DNA of 51,948 nucleotides from assembly GCA_037447655.1 (NCBI GenBank), contig JBBHKE010003119.1, positions 1 to 51,948 of the forward strand. The letters run 5' to 3'. Position numbers and translations under genes: made by a program. Below the pieces are notes generated by a model. It was given only the letters and a program-made list of their open reading frames with translations. It did not search any database and was not told the origin of the DNA. Origin of the DNA: Zygnema cylindricum. Taxonomy: Eukaryota > Streptophyta > Zygnematophyceae > Zygnematales > Zygnemataceae. Positions 11,340 to 21,436 of this stretch are shown here, piece by piece (position 1 is the stretch's first letter; each line of letters opens with the position of its first letter).

Positions 11340-12301
11340 GTTTTTTTTTTAGGTTCGTCTTTTGTATGTTTAATTGTTTAGGGTTTCTGTATTTGTTTTT
11401 TTGTAATAAAAAATTTAATAACCAGTTAGAAACGTTTTTAGCTCGAGTAAATAAGATTGTTTTTTTTTGTTTTTTCTCGTTTCGGGTTCGCCGAGGGTTT
11501 TTTTTTTTCGCTTTTATTTATTTTTAATAAAAAAAATTGCAACCAATCAGAACTGCGCCAAACTAATTTGTCACGCGGAAGTGATTCTCCGCAAAAAGAG
11601 GGAGCGAACTTGATGGAGCGTCGACCAATGAGTACTCGTCAATTCTCGCCATTTTGAAAGGAAAATGTACGGTCAATCTCATCCTATACGGATTTGATTG
11701 ACACCTGTACCTATGACGGATCCGTTAGCCAGGAATAGAGAATCGCGAATCCAAGTAGCAATTTCCGATTGCTGACGCGACAAAGGCAAAACGACATTTT
11801 GTTTGGTTCGACTTTCCCGTTCCTTCCACCAGGACCTTTCAACCAGTCATCATGTCGCTGGCGAAAATCAAGGGCAGAGGGCGAAAATTTCCGCCAATAG
11901 AAATACAGTGCGAGGATTTATGCGAAACTGTACCATATGTCAATTTCGTAACGGGACGGAGAAAATTTCTCAAACCGTTTATCGGACGGCCTAGATTACT
12001 CCTCGAACTGTCCCTGACCATAAGTCAAATAATGGCTCACACGCCCTAAAGTCTTTTTCCCTGACAACCACTCGTTTCCGTCAGTTTCGTACATACAGGA
12101 CCGCGATATTGTTTCTAGATTTCTTCCCTTGTAAAAAAAGTCACCTGTACGAAATCTGTACGAAATATGTACGGAAAATTTTGGTAATCCTTTGCAGGAG
12201 AAACATACTAGTTCTTTATTCTCTCCCTATAATGAGACGCCATGGCTATTTTTTTTTTCTCAGCTTGTTTTCATTTTTGAAAAGGAATAGTTCCTGAACC
12301 C
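11340..12301 (+). promoter_or_regulatory. Upstream region of the F-box gene (no recognised gene)
   Basis: This is T-rich sequence with runs of 9 to 10 T (11,340; 11,460; 11,500), then about 700 bp of mixed composition leading to the ATG at 12,302. Open frames of 60-66 codons occur (for example 11,852-12,049) but show no recognisable domain. A CCAAT-type motif (caaccaatcagaac) lies near 11,540. Promoter and 5' UTR are placed here by position only. Confidence 0.35.
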
Positions 12302-13700
12302 ATGGGTAAGCAGAGAAATCGCTACAGCGTCTCTTTAGGAGATATCGCCGAATCGACCGATATGGAAATAGTAAAATGTTGTGATACTTTTCAAGAAAGG
12401 AAATGCTGACACTTTAAAAAACCAAACAGTGAAAAGATTTGATCCTTTTCAAGAAGAAAATGATGAATCCATGGATATGTCTGTAACGAGAACTTGTTTT
12501 CTCTTCCAAGACCGAATTGCTGACGTCAGCAATATGGCTGCAGGGAAACCTTTACAATCTTATTCTCTCTTTGAAGAAGGGAATGCTGACGTCAGCAATA
12601 TGGCAGCAGTGAAACCTTTACAATCTTATTCTCTCTTTCAAGAAGGAAATGCTGACGTCAGCAATATGGCAGCAGTGAAACCTTTACAATCTTATTCTCT
12701 CTTTCAAGAAGGAAATGCTGACGTCAGGAATATGGCAGCAGTGAGACCTTCCAGTACGGTCTTCAGTGATTTGGACTATTCTTCCATTGAGATGATTTTT
12801 TGTCACTTGTCACCTTTAAATGTTTGCCATCTGGCATCTGTTTGCCAGCTGTGGTCTTCTGCTGCCTCATCTTCTCTTGTTTGGAGGTCCTTCCTACCTT
12901 CTGGATGTATTTCTTATTTATCTAAAGCTTTCCTAGAGGATCATTCTCAAGTTTGTTTTTTACACCATTCCAATGGCGTCTCAGAATATGTAAAGTCTAG
13001 CTGTACATTTTTGAAAGATCATGTCAGATTTCATACAGAAGACTTTTTAGGAAAGGATTTTCATTCAGATTCTTGTGCAAATGCTTGCCAAAGTAAAAAA
13101 TCTACAAATCTGAAAGCTTCAGCAACAATGGTCAACTTTCGTGAAATATATCAACTTTTTTCAACAGGATGCTTAATTGAAGAAGGAAGACAGTTGATTC
13201 GAGTCGACTCTTCTACCAACTCTTTGTCTCTTTATGTTTCAGTAGTGAGTGGAATGGAGGCAACTTGGAGTTATGGTAAGCAAACGTATATTAAAAGCAA
13301 AATTCCCGATCCAATTTTTCCTCAGTCAGCCATTTTACTATTAGATGTTTCCTTTTGCCTTAATGGCCATGTTAGATGTTGGCTTCCTCCGGGCCTTTAT
13401 TCTTGTTTCTGGAGATTAGCACGTGATTTATCGGAACCAGATTTGGAAGAAAGTAAAATTTGTTCTTGTATTCGACATAATGTAGTGGATGGAGAATGTA
13501 TTACAAGAGAGTTTCCATTGTCATGTGTGAAGATAGGAGGATGGGAAGAAGTTTATGTCGGAGAATTTGTTGTTACTGGACAAGAGGAGGAAGGTCTTTG
13601 TCTTTTTGAGCTGTATTTGAGTCTATATGCTATGGATACCATTTGGTCATCATTCATTAATATAGACTCTTTTAGTTTCAGGAAATGTGAGCAAAGTTGA
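12302..13700 (+). CDS. F-box / PP2-like (phloem protein 2 type) protein, 1-nt frameshift near the start
   Basis: The product is probably the substrate-recognition subunit of an SCF ubiquitin ligase with a PP2-type (lectin-like) C-terminal domain; this is inferred from family. An F-box (LDYSSIEMIFCHLSP...VWRSFLP, about 12,768-12,905) is followed by a PP2-like domain from LFSTGCLIEEGRQL (about 13,153) to the stop at 13,698. Between ATG and F-box lies a run of 22-residue repeats (KPLQSYSLFQEGNADVSNM). The best initiator is ATG 12,302 (context cccATGGG), but its frame hits a stop after about 35 codons. One extra A in 'caagaaagg' (12,391-12,400), where every downstream repeat unit reads 'caagaagg', causes the break; without it the frames join. 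If the shift is real, translation could start at ATG 12,471 with the F-box intact. No intron is needed over the domains. Confidence 0.75.
12507..12747 (+). repeat. 66-bp coding tandem repeats in the F-box gene
   Basis: Units of 66 bp (22 codons) start near 12,546, 12,612 and 12,678, with partial units on each side. The central units are nearly identical. Each of the first three carries the perfect palindrome TGACGTCA, a bZIP/CRE-type site, in the codons for ADVS; the last is altered to TGACGTCAGG...R. The array is in frame, so copy changes alter protein length without breaking it. Confidence 0.9.
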
Positions 13701-14156
13701 TTTAGGTTTTGGTAAGTGGAAATCTTTGTTTATATGCGTCTGGTTTAGATTAGATACTGTCTTGATTACTTGGCTGTATAAATCTGCTAGTTTGTCGGCA
13801 GGTAAGTTAGTTAGTTTCTATGTTGCACAATCTTTTTTTTTTTTTTTTATTCCATAACGGAAAACTTGCGTTGTGTTGCTTTTTTGTATTTGTTTTCACT
13901 ATGTATTTTTTTGGCTCGTGGAAGATTGAAGATATGATATGATGAGACTTAATTTCTGACCACTTAGTTACTGGTTTGAACTTAGTACAACGCCTTCACT
14001 ATTATTGCAAAATTAGAATGTGGAGGACTAATTTAGTGTGGGAAGACGTGACGGATTGTTGACCATTCCCTTGAATACCGTTGTACATTTTCAGCCAAAA
14101 ATACTTGCAAATGTATTAGTGTCATTAACTCTTTCCCCTTGTTTTACCGGTTTGCC

Positions 14157-14270
14157 TCCTTCCCTCCACATTTAGTTTTTCAGTTTTGGCTTTGCTGTCC
14201 ACTTCTTTTTTTTTTTGGATCCCATGTACTTCAGATGGTATATCATCGTGATGTCTTAATAAAGATTGCT
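14157..14270 (+). repeat. Short AATAAA-ending repeat, copy 2
   Basis: It shares with 15,889-15,986 the order cctccaca-ttagtttttcagtttt-gc, a T-rich spacer, a 'cccatg.act..agatggt.ta.catc' block and a terminal AATAAAG. This copy has lost perfect pairing in the inverted repeat. Confidence 0.6.
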
Positions 14271-14820
14271 GTTTTTTTACATCGACGAGTGAAGTTGTTT
14301 GACTGATTGTTGTCATGAACATGATTGTATTTTAACTTAATTGTCAAAGTCAACACATTCAAATATTCATCATTACTTCCTCCTAGGGACAAAAGAGCCC
14401 CGACATTTTTGTCATCTAGCTGACTAACCACCTTAACATGAGAGAAGTAGTTTTATAACAATGTAAAGATACTAAAATAAGCTTCCGAAATGTAAAGAAA
14501 AATGGTTCATTTGTATCTGTTTATTTAACAAATGATCCAACTCAAAATAAATGACAGGAAATAATCTTAAAAAGAACTTATTGATTTTGCTTCTAGCGTA
14601 TGAAAATTAATCTTTACTAGGAAACAAAGAAAAAAAAATCCAAAAGACATCTTAGTGCAATGGTGCAAGTGAAAAGTGATGATACAATTTCTTTGACATT
14701 TTAAATAGTTACGACTTCTGTTACGTCGTCGTCATTAACTTGTCTTTCACTTTCATGTGTTTTAAGACGAAGTCGAGTATCACATGACTGCAATGTACTT
14801 CTTTCCTAAGAAGTGTAGTG

Positions 14821-14905
14821 AAGAAGTGATGAAGAGAAAGAGAAGAATAAGAAGAATAAGAAGAAAAGAAGAAGAGAAGAAGAAGAAAGGTGAGTGAAGA
14901 AGAAG
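14821..14905. repeat. GAA-rich microsatellite
   Basis: A purine-only tract of imperfect agaagaa units. No coding meaning is visible. Confidence 0.85.
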
Positions 14906-14983
14906 CGGTGATGAAGCAATGAGGTGTTCTTCACTTCTTATCTACTTTTCTCTGCCTGTTGAGTCCATTTTAGAAAATTGTTT

Positions 14984-15028
14984 GCTTAATAAAAAAATTG
15001 CAATGGCAAACCATCTGAGTACAAAAGT
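14984..15028 (-). repeat. Short AATAAA-ending repeat, copy 3 (fragment)
   Basis: The minus strand shows the agatggtttgccattgc block and a terminal TTATTAAGC, matching the inverted-repeat end of the element at 15,889-15,986. Confidence 0.45.
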
Positions 15029-15045
15029 GGTTTAAAAGAGCAAAT

Positions 15046-15095
15046 GAAACTTTACTGGGAAACGAGTGATGGAAAAAACCATAAAGGTACAAAGG
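15046..15095 (-). repeat. Short AATAAA-ending repeat, copy 4 (fragment)
   Basis: On the plus strand 'aaactttactgggaaacgag' is followed by 'tgatggaaaaaaccataaag' and a G-rich end, closely matching 10,829-10,882 in the same orientation. Confidence 0.5.
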
Positions 15096-15888
15096 GGATA
15101 AAAGAAAGAAAAAAAAGCATCTAAAAACTACAAAAGCCAACGGAGACTAAGGCAAAGTGAAGGTTAAAGTATTACACGAGCTCAAGTTACGAAATTCTTC
15201 AAAATACTACAGAAGACCAATGAAAAGCAAAACGACCGCACCGAAAAGAAGTTCGAGCTAAGAGTAATTATTTTATATGAATTTTGTCACTTTACTAGAA
15301 TTTGCTTTTTTTTCTGTTTTTTGTAAGGATTTAGATTCGCCGTTTTTTTTAGACATTGTTAGTGTTCCGTAATGTACCAGGTTTTTGAATTTGCATGGTA
15401 AATTTTCAACTACAAAAAAAGTCGTTCATCTCCAATCCTTTACTCAGATGATTTGACATGTCAAGATGTTTAAACTAAGATAACTATCATTACAAAGTAC
15501 ATACTACCAGTTTTCCGCGAAGAAGGAAACGTTATGTTCGATTCAGAAATCTTTTCAATACCTCATGATTCCCAACCTAGGTTACAACTTACTATCCTTT
15601 TTTTTTCTTTTTAATTTCTTTTTTCCCTTATCCCATACTTTTTTCTTACGAAAATATTTTTTTACAGGCCACAACTTAACCATAAAAAACTACCATTTTT
15701 TTTCCATTGCACTTGGGGCTTCTTAAGATGGTTTTTGTCCCCGATAGTATCGAATCCCAATCGGTCATTTTGGTTTACGCACTCTGTTGGGTCTTTCCTT
15801 TAGTGGTTGTTGCTTTTTTGGGTGTCTTTGTTTTACCTGTCCTTTTTTTGTGTGTTCGTTGCTTTTGCCTTGCTTATCTTTTTCATTT

Positions 15889-15986
15889 GCTTCCCTCCAC
15901 ATGTAGTTTTTCAGTTTTAGCATTGCCGCCCCTTTTTGTTCCCATGGACTTAGATGGTTTACCATCGCGCTTTTAATAAAGTCGGG
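15889..15986 (+). repeat. Short AATAAA-ending repeat, copy 5 (best copy)
   Basis: It carries a perfect GATGGT-TT-ACCATC inverted repeat (15,953-15,966) followed within 11 nt by AATAAAG. Sequence just 5' (15,770-15,880) is T/G-rich and gives a chance 89-codon ORF. It could be the 3' end of a LINE, SINE or a transcribed gene family. Confidence 0.6.
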
Positions 15987-16083
15987 TGAGTTCTGAAAAC
16001 AAAAACAAGAAAGTCTTCTTTTTTGTACGAAGAAACAACGAGGAGCGAAGGTCAAAGCTGCAAAAAAGTTAAAAGAAGAGTTA

Positions 16084-16565
16084 AGAACAACAACACTTTA
16101 ACAACAATAATGATAAGAAAAACAATAATAACATTAATAACATTAGTAACAATATAACAATAACAACAATAATAACAATGGCGACAATAATCAACAATAA
16201 TCAAAAGTAACAATTTTCACTCTTTATCGGGGTAAAAGTACAGTTAACATTAATAACAATGTTAACAAAAACAACAATACCAACAGTAACAAAAATAATA
16301 ACAATAATAAAGAAAAAAACGATAATAACTCTAATAACAATAAAAACATTAACACCGGTAATGACAAAAACAACGATAATAACAATAATAACAACAATAA
16401 AAAGAGCAATAATAATAAGTATAAGGGTTGTAACAATAGTAATAATACTAATACTAATAATAGTGACAACAGGCAATCCAATTTCAAAACAACCAATATA
16501 TAATGATGAGTTAAAAGTACAGTTAATAGCAATTATAATAATACTAAAAATAATAAAAACGCAAT
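16084..16565. repeat. Degenerate AAC/AAT trinucleotide satellite
   Basis: Imperfect aataacaac units extend over about 480 bp. All open frames here (Ile/Thr-rich on plus, Leu/Val-rich on minus) are microsatellite translations. The remaining stretch 16,566-17,202 holds no gene I recognise. Confidence 0.9.
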
Positions 16566-17202
16566 CGATTCAATTCCAATACAGCAAATATATATTTAGA
16601 ATTTGTCATGCCGTAAGACGTCGGCAGGTATTATGATTATATCGTGTACTAATTGATGTTTCGGTGACGTGACAGGTACATATCCGAAAGTACAACTAGA
16701 GATTCGTACGGGACAAAGGTCGAAATATACTCTCGTACGGCACCATGTGGAATCAGCGTGGAACTGGACCACGGTACGGCATCAGATGTCAGAAATTCAA
16801 ACGGCTACAAACCTGACAGGTGTCTGAAGTCATGAACCCTTGGAGGTTCATGCATCATTTTTGCTTAGCTTAGGGAGGGTTTTTATCCTCGAGGTGTAGA
16901 TGTAAGGCAGTCTGAGGCGGCCACGCAGCGGTCGTCTCTTGAAACTGGCAGTGTTTAAACATAGAAACCTGCCTGCTCAGGGACATGTAGGAATTAGTGT
17001 AGCCGTACGGATTAGTGAGAGCATAGGATAAATGCCATTTGGCGAGATAGTAACCTTTGCAAATTACGTACGGGAATCCAACATTGGAAGGTTGTCGTTT
17101 TCTGACAAGCATTATTCTCGGGATTTGTCGAACTCTACTGTTAGGGTTTCACCTAAATATTTAGTGACAGGCTAGTTTTTGAGTTAGGGTTTTTCCTTTT
17201 TC

Positions 17203-17212
17203 NNNNNNNNNN
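17203..17212. other. Assembly gap (10 N)
   Basis: Ten consecutive N. The true length and the junction of the flanks are unknown. Confidence 1.
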
Positions 17213-17283
17213 TCGGCGAATGTGATACGTCACACTCGAATCCGCCTAAAAGAAATAGGTACGGACCCGCCAGGCTCTACATC

Positions 17284-17355
17284 GAGTTGGTGGCACAGTG
17301 GTTAGTGCACTGACAGCTCAAGTCAGAGGTCCCAGGTTCGAGCCCTGGCCGGCTC
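17284..17355 (+). tRNA. tRNA-like gene, anticodon loop AGCTCAA (formally CUC), G at position 33
   Basis: A complete cloverleaf folds: acceptor GAGTTGG with CCGGCTC (7 bp, two G-U), D stem GCAC/GTGC, anticodon stem CTGAC/GTCAG, variable loop AGGTC and T stem CCAGG/CCTGG with loop TTCGAGC. Box A (TGGCACAGTGG) and box B (GGTTCGAGCCC) are perfect and TTTT follows at 17,358-17,361. The anticodon would be CUC (Glu), but position 33 is G instead of the near-universal U, and acceptor and discriminator bases are unlike plant tRNA-Glu. It lies 3' of the gypsy pol end on the opposite strand, probably inside that element's LTR, so it may be a tRNA-derived element module. Confidence 0.6.
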
Positions 17356-17430
17356 ACTTTTCCCTAGTATGGGACATGCGGAATCCCGGATTTCTAGGAA
17401 ATCAACAGACGCGAACAGGACAATATGTCA

Positions 17431-17548
17431 TCGGCGAAAATTACGGCGAAAGATAAATATGTACGGTGACGGGAACGCATATGTTAATATGTACAGTCGA
17501 GGCGAACGCGAAATGTAAGTATGTATAGACTTGCAAAACCCAAATAAC
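17431..17548. repeat. Repeat shared with 36,660-36,792 (LTR-like)
   Basis: About 118 bp, from 'aatatgtc.tcg' to 'cttgcaaaacccaaat', match 36,660-36,792 at roughly 80% by eye. Both contain spaced 'aaatatgtacggtcga' blocks. Because it follows the gypsy pol on that element's 3' side, it is probably part of its 3' LTR. LTR ends were not resolved. The rest of 17,549-17,831 holds nothing recognised. Confidence 0.5.
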
Positions 17549-17831
17549 ACACAAACACAAATTAGGCGCTCGTCTTAATACCTAAATATAAACAAGGAGG
17601 GTAGCGGACGAGATGCGACATGACAACTATCGTGCATGTGTCAAATAACGTGAGGATGCATGCAATATCATCAGTTATGCTCCAATTAAACCCAAAAGAT
17701 AACAAGACATCGTGATTGAAATAAACACAAAAGTGAAAATGGATAAATAATAACAAGAAAAGGTGGAAGGAAAAGAAAGGTGAACGACTTAGATGGTTAT
17801 GGTTAGGTCGGTTTATCCCCCCCCCAGCTCT

Positions 17832-18330
17832 TTAGCCGGCAAAGGAGCTGGCCAACACGACCGGAAGCTCGCGACATCCGTGGCAAAACGAGTGACCATC
17901 CGGAACCGCCAACAATGGTGGCACCAAACACTCCTTGTGAAACCCCTGATTGCAGAGATCACAAAGTAACATGGTAGTTTCCCCGTCCGATCGATGACAA
18001 AAGGTACATGTTACCAAACACTCCTTGTGAAACCCCTGATTGCAGAGTTCACAAAGTAACATGGTAGTTTCCCTGTCCGATCGATGACAAAAGGTACATG
18101 TTGTCGCCTCTGTAATTGCCATCAGCATGGGATCCATATCATGCGACAAATCTGGTAAATAACATGGAGCACAATTCTTGGAGTGCTTCCGAAATGTCCG
18201 CGTGTCCGCTCCTTGTAATCCCAACATTCCGTTCGGATCCACCTCGATGATCCTTAGGATGTGTGCAGAAACATCCGTGTCCAAAGTGTAGAAGGATTGC
18301 CTGTGATGATACACATAGTCTCCCACCCGA
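17832..18330 (-). pseudogene. Gypsy C-terminal module: GPY/F-like segment plus duplicated PHD finger
   Basis: After integrase the minus strand reads VGDYVYHHRQ, then a short segment ending CYLPDL that resembles the GPY/F module which follows integrase in many Ty3/gypsy elements. Next is a PHD finger. The first unit, CTFCHRSDRETTMLLCELC and on to HKEC, is a partial copy. A second unit of the same sequence continues to CHGC and completes the Cys4-His-Cys3 pattern. The doubling is an exact-period 90-bp tandem duplication (starts 17,924 and 18,014), in frame. PHD fingers read histone H3 tails, so this is analogous to the chromodomain of chromoviruses. The reading frame ends at 17,832 before a run of G (17,820-17,829 on the complement) that may be the polypurine tract. 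Confidence 0.85.
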
Positions 18331-18517
18331 TAGGGCTTCTGTTGCGGCCGGTAATTGCCGCTGAAATGGTGGCAAACCGAAGTGTGTCCTGATGCTGGGC
18401 ATTGTGAAGGTTATCAAAAGCCATGGACAATTCACGGGCAAAAAGCAAAGCACGACGCGTAAGTTTTTCTTAAAAGATGGTGTCAAACATCATCGGAAGT
18501 GGAAAGCTTGCAGCTTT

Positions 18518-19565
18518 CTAAATATTACGACTGAGAACATAATACGGGCTGAAATTAGCCAAACTTGTTTCAACTGACATGCGATATCCCATGGTAATGT
18601 AGCCGAGGGACTCTTCCCAAACCGAAATGTGTTTCTCTAAGAAACGCTTACACAAGGCACGCTTAAATGTTTGGACTGCCCGTTCAGCTAGGTCATGGGC
18701 CTGAGGGTGATCGCGACTAGTACGACGATGATCGATGAGAGCCTCATCAAGCATCTCTTGAAATTCTCCCCGAAATTCTATACCTTGATCCGTAAGGACC
18801 TCGTTTGGGGCACCGTATCTCATAAGGACATGTTCCTTAAAGGTTGTGGTAGTCAACTTTGCTCACGGCTACGACTTCTACCCACTTACTGAAATTCTCG
18901 ATCATAATTATGATGTATTGTTTTCCTCTACATGAGATCGGAAAAGGTCCAGCCAGATCGATCGACCATCGATAGAATAAACCCCTAATGGGTAGAGGTT
19001 GGAGCGTAGTTTGCCGGTTAGAAAAAGAAGTTTGGAGACGGTCGCAAGTGGCACACTTGTGGAGAACAGCGGCAACATCAGCTTCCATCCCTAACCACCA
19101 ATACCGTGCCTGAACTAGGCTTAACGTCCGCTTGGTACCGTAGTGACCAAGCTCGGTGTGAATCTGCTCAATTAGAGAAAGGCGCTCGGTAGGCCGTGGG
19201 ACGTGTCTATGCCTTCCGTCCGCCAGCAAACGAACTAAAGATCCTTCCAGCCAGAGGTAATTTTTGGCTCTCTTTTTCACTATGTCTTCTTCGTCAGAGG
19301 TGGTGCCGGACATAAAGGTCTGGGAGAATAGGAAAAAAATGAGAGGCCCATCACGCCAAGAATCTGTGGCGGGACGAGGGTTCGGAATAGAGGCCAGACA
19401 GTAAGTAAGATAATAGCCCATTGACATAGCGAGAACATCCTCATCATCGAAATCTTGTCGAACTCCGTTATCCGTCGTTCGGGGCAAAGGATTTCGGGAA
19501 ATCCCGTCCGCGTTTAGACTAAGCAGATCGGGTCGGTGAATTATTTCAACGTCATATTCTTGCAA
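18518..19565 (-). pseudogene. Gypsy integrase
   Basis: An RNase H tail (HRPDLLSLNADGISR) leads to the HHCC zinc-binding region (HTELGHYGTKRT ... CATCDRLQ). The catalytic core has WSIDLAGP (first Asp), LTDQGIEF (second Asp) and HPQAHDLAERAVQTFKRAL (Glu). A frameshift near 18,845 separates the two halves. Integrase would insert the cDNA; it is broken here but all three catalytic residues survive. Confidence 0.92.
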
Positions 19566-19574
19566 AACTAAAGC

Positions 19575-21060
19575 CTATCGGGCTAGCTTCCCGGAAATCT
19601 TATCGTTAGTCATCAACCAATGTAAGGGCTTACGGTCAGTTAGAAGTGTGAAAGGTTTTCCGTACAAATAATGGCGGAAGTGAACGACTCCCCAAACCGC
19701 GGCTAGACATTCCCTTTGGTAACTAATATAATTCGATTCAGCACGATTATTGCTTCTACTTGCGTAAGCAACTACATATTCCTCTCCGCTCAACTCTCTT
19801 TGTGTCAAAATGGCAGCGATTGCGGGTTTTCCAAAATGTGTTTGGAGACAAAAAGGGAGTTTGTGACTGGGGGGACGGAGAATCAGAGTACTTAATAAGG
19901 CGGTTTTTTATTTTGAAATGCGGAAATCTGATCGGGACCCCATATGAAGGCCACTTCCTTCTTGAGAAAGTCGTTTAACGGAGATGCGATGGTACTGAAA
20001 TTAGAAACGAACCTACGATAATAATTAGAAAGTCCGAAAAGGCTCGTAGACTTGTGAGGTCTGTGGGAGCCGGCAATTTATTGATTGCCTCTATCTTTGC
20101 TTTGAGAGGAGTGATCCCCTCAGCCGAGATAAAATTGCCGAGGTAAGGCACTCCCTTGGCTTCAAAGGTGCATTTCGCGGGATGACATTTTAATCCGACC
20201 TTTTTTAATTCTGTCAATACCCACTCGATGTGAGTTGCGTGCTCTTCGATAGTAGCAAAGGCAATGATGAGGTCATCGGTGTAACATCTAACAAATTTAC
20301 AACATCCGAGAACTGAGTCGATGACATTTTGAAATATCGCTGGAGCGTTTTTCATTCTGAATGGCATTACGACCCATTCTTATCGGCCGTCACTACCCCA
20401 AAAGGCAGTTTTAGGCCGGTCTATTTCCTCTATCTCGATTTGATTCAATCCTTGACGCAGGTCAAGGATACTAAAATACTTCGCCCGGCCTACGTGAAGA
20501 AATATTTCCTCGGCGAGAGGCATGGGATGACGATGTTGAACAGTTCTAGCATTCAGTTCACGATAATCACCACACATTCGACGATTAGTAAAATTACCGT
20601 CGGAATCTTTTTTCTAAGGCATGACGGTGGGAGATGTAAATGTGGAGTTTGATCGATAAATTAGGCCAGCTTCCTCTAGTTCAGCGCATCGTTTGTCTAC
20701 CATTTCCTATTCATTTCTGACAGACGATGTTTCGGTTTGAATATCGGACAGTCATCTTCGAGATTTATCGACATCTTATAAGTGGTGTGACGACCTAGAT
20801 CATTCATTGAAAATGCGAACGCATCCACATTCCGTAAAACTACGTCGTTTAGTAATTCTTGTTTGGCCTTTGTTAGATTGGTGTCAAATTTCCATTTAGG
20901 AGCATTGGGATTTTCAAATGTCATAGCTTCCATGGTTTGTACAAAGGCCAACTGCTCATTTGCGATAAGCGTTTGACCTAACTCGTAAGCCACATATGTC
21001 TGTTTAAGGCAATTAACCGAATGATTCAGCTGCGTGATGGAAAAGCAGCAGTCCAATGAG
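19575..21060 (-). pseudogene. Gypsy reverse transcriptase and RNase H
   Basis: From right to left: an RT N-terminal region (YKMSINLEDDCPIFKPKHRL) at 20,697-21,056, a palm block with FSILDLRQGLNQIEI at 20,380-20,577, and the PFRMKNAPAIFQ...YTDDLI block at 19,975-20,367. YTDD is an accepted variant of the YxDD catalytic box. RNase H follows at 19,575-19,808 (VAYASRSNNRAESNY, LLTDRKPLHWL). Frameshifts at about 20,690, 20,375 and 19,970, and loss of sequence around 19,810-19,970, disable it. Confidence 0.92.
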
Positions 21061-21365
21061 GAGTGGGTGGATTATGCACGGAACTTGCAGATTAGACAGT
21101 CGTGTATGCGCGAATAGACCTGGACATATGGCTAGGATTGAGGAAATCGAAAATAGAGATTGTTGATATTTGGGTATTTTCTAGGTCTTTATTAGATAGA
21201 AAAGAGTAGAGGCAGTCTGCCCCTGACTCCCTTCTCCAAGCCCCCACACTTGTCGTAGTCACTGAAGGCTGGAGAGGGAGCTAGAGCCATGGCTGCCTAA
21301 GCTCTCCAGAGAGACAGGAATAGATAATATAGGTATGTTTACCAAAATGGTATTTGACGGACCTA

Positions 21366-21436
21366 GGAATTGATCCTGGTACCTACCGTCGGTGAATCGT
21401 CCCGTAGACGTTAGCTTTGTCCATTTAGTCTAGGAC
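21366..21436 (-). other. Antisense tRNA-like segment in the LTR
   Basis: On the minus strand a box-A-like TAGACTAAATGG is followed about 60 nt later by box B GATCAATTCC, with a near-T-arm CCAGG...CCTAGG. Similar segments occur at the same place in the LTRs beginning at 2,503, 3,965, 24,344, 43,118 and 50,239, and in the truncated one at 36,793. Confidence 0.6.

Noticed and set aside
11852-12049. 65-codon frame upstream of the F-box gene
   Set aside because: No recognised domain and no supporting signals; length is within chance for this sequence.
16224-16636. Long Leu-rich or Thr/Ile-rich open frames on both strands
   Set aside because: They translate an AAC/AAT microsatellite; composition is dictated by the repeat.
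17284-17355. Ordinary nuclear tRNA-Glu(CUC)
   Set aside because: G33 and the acceptor sequence do not fit; kept as tRNA-like only.
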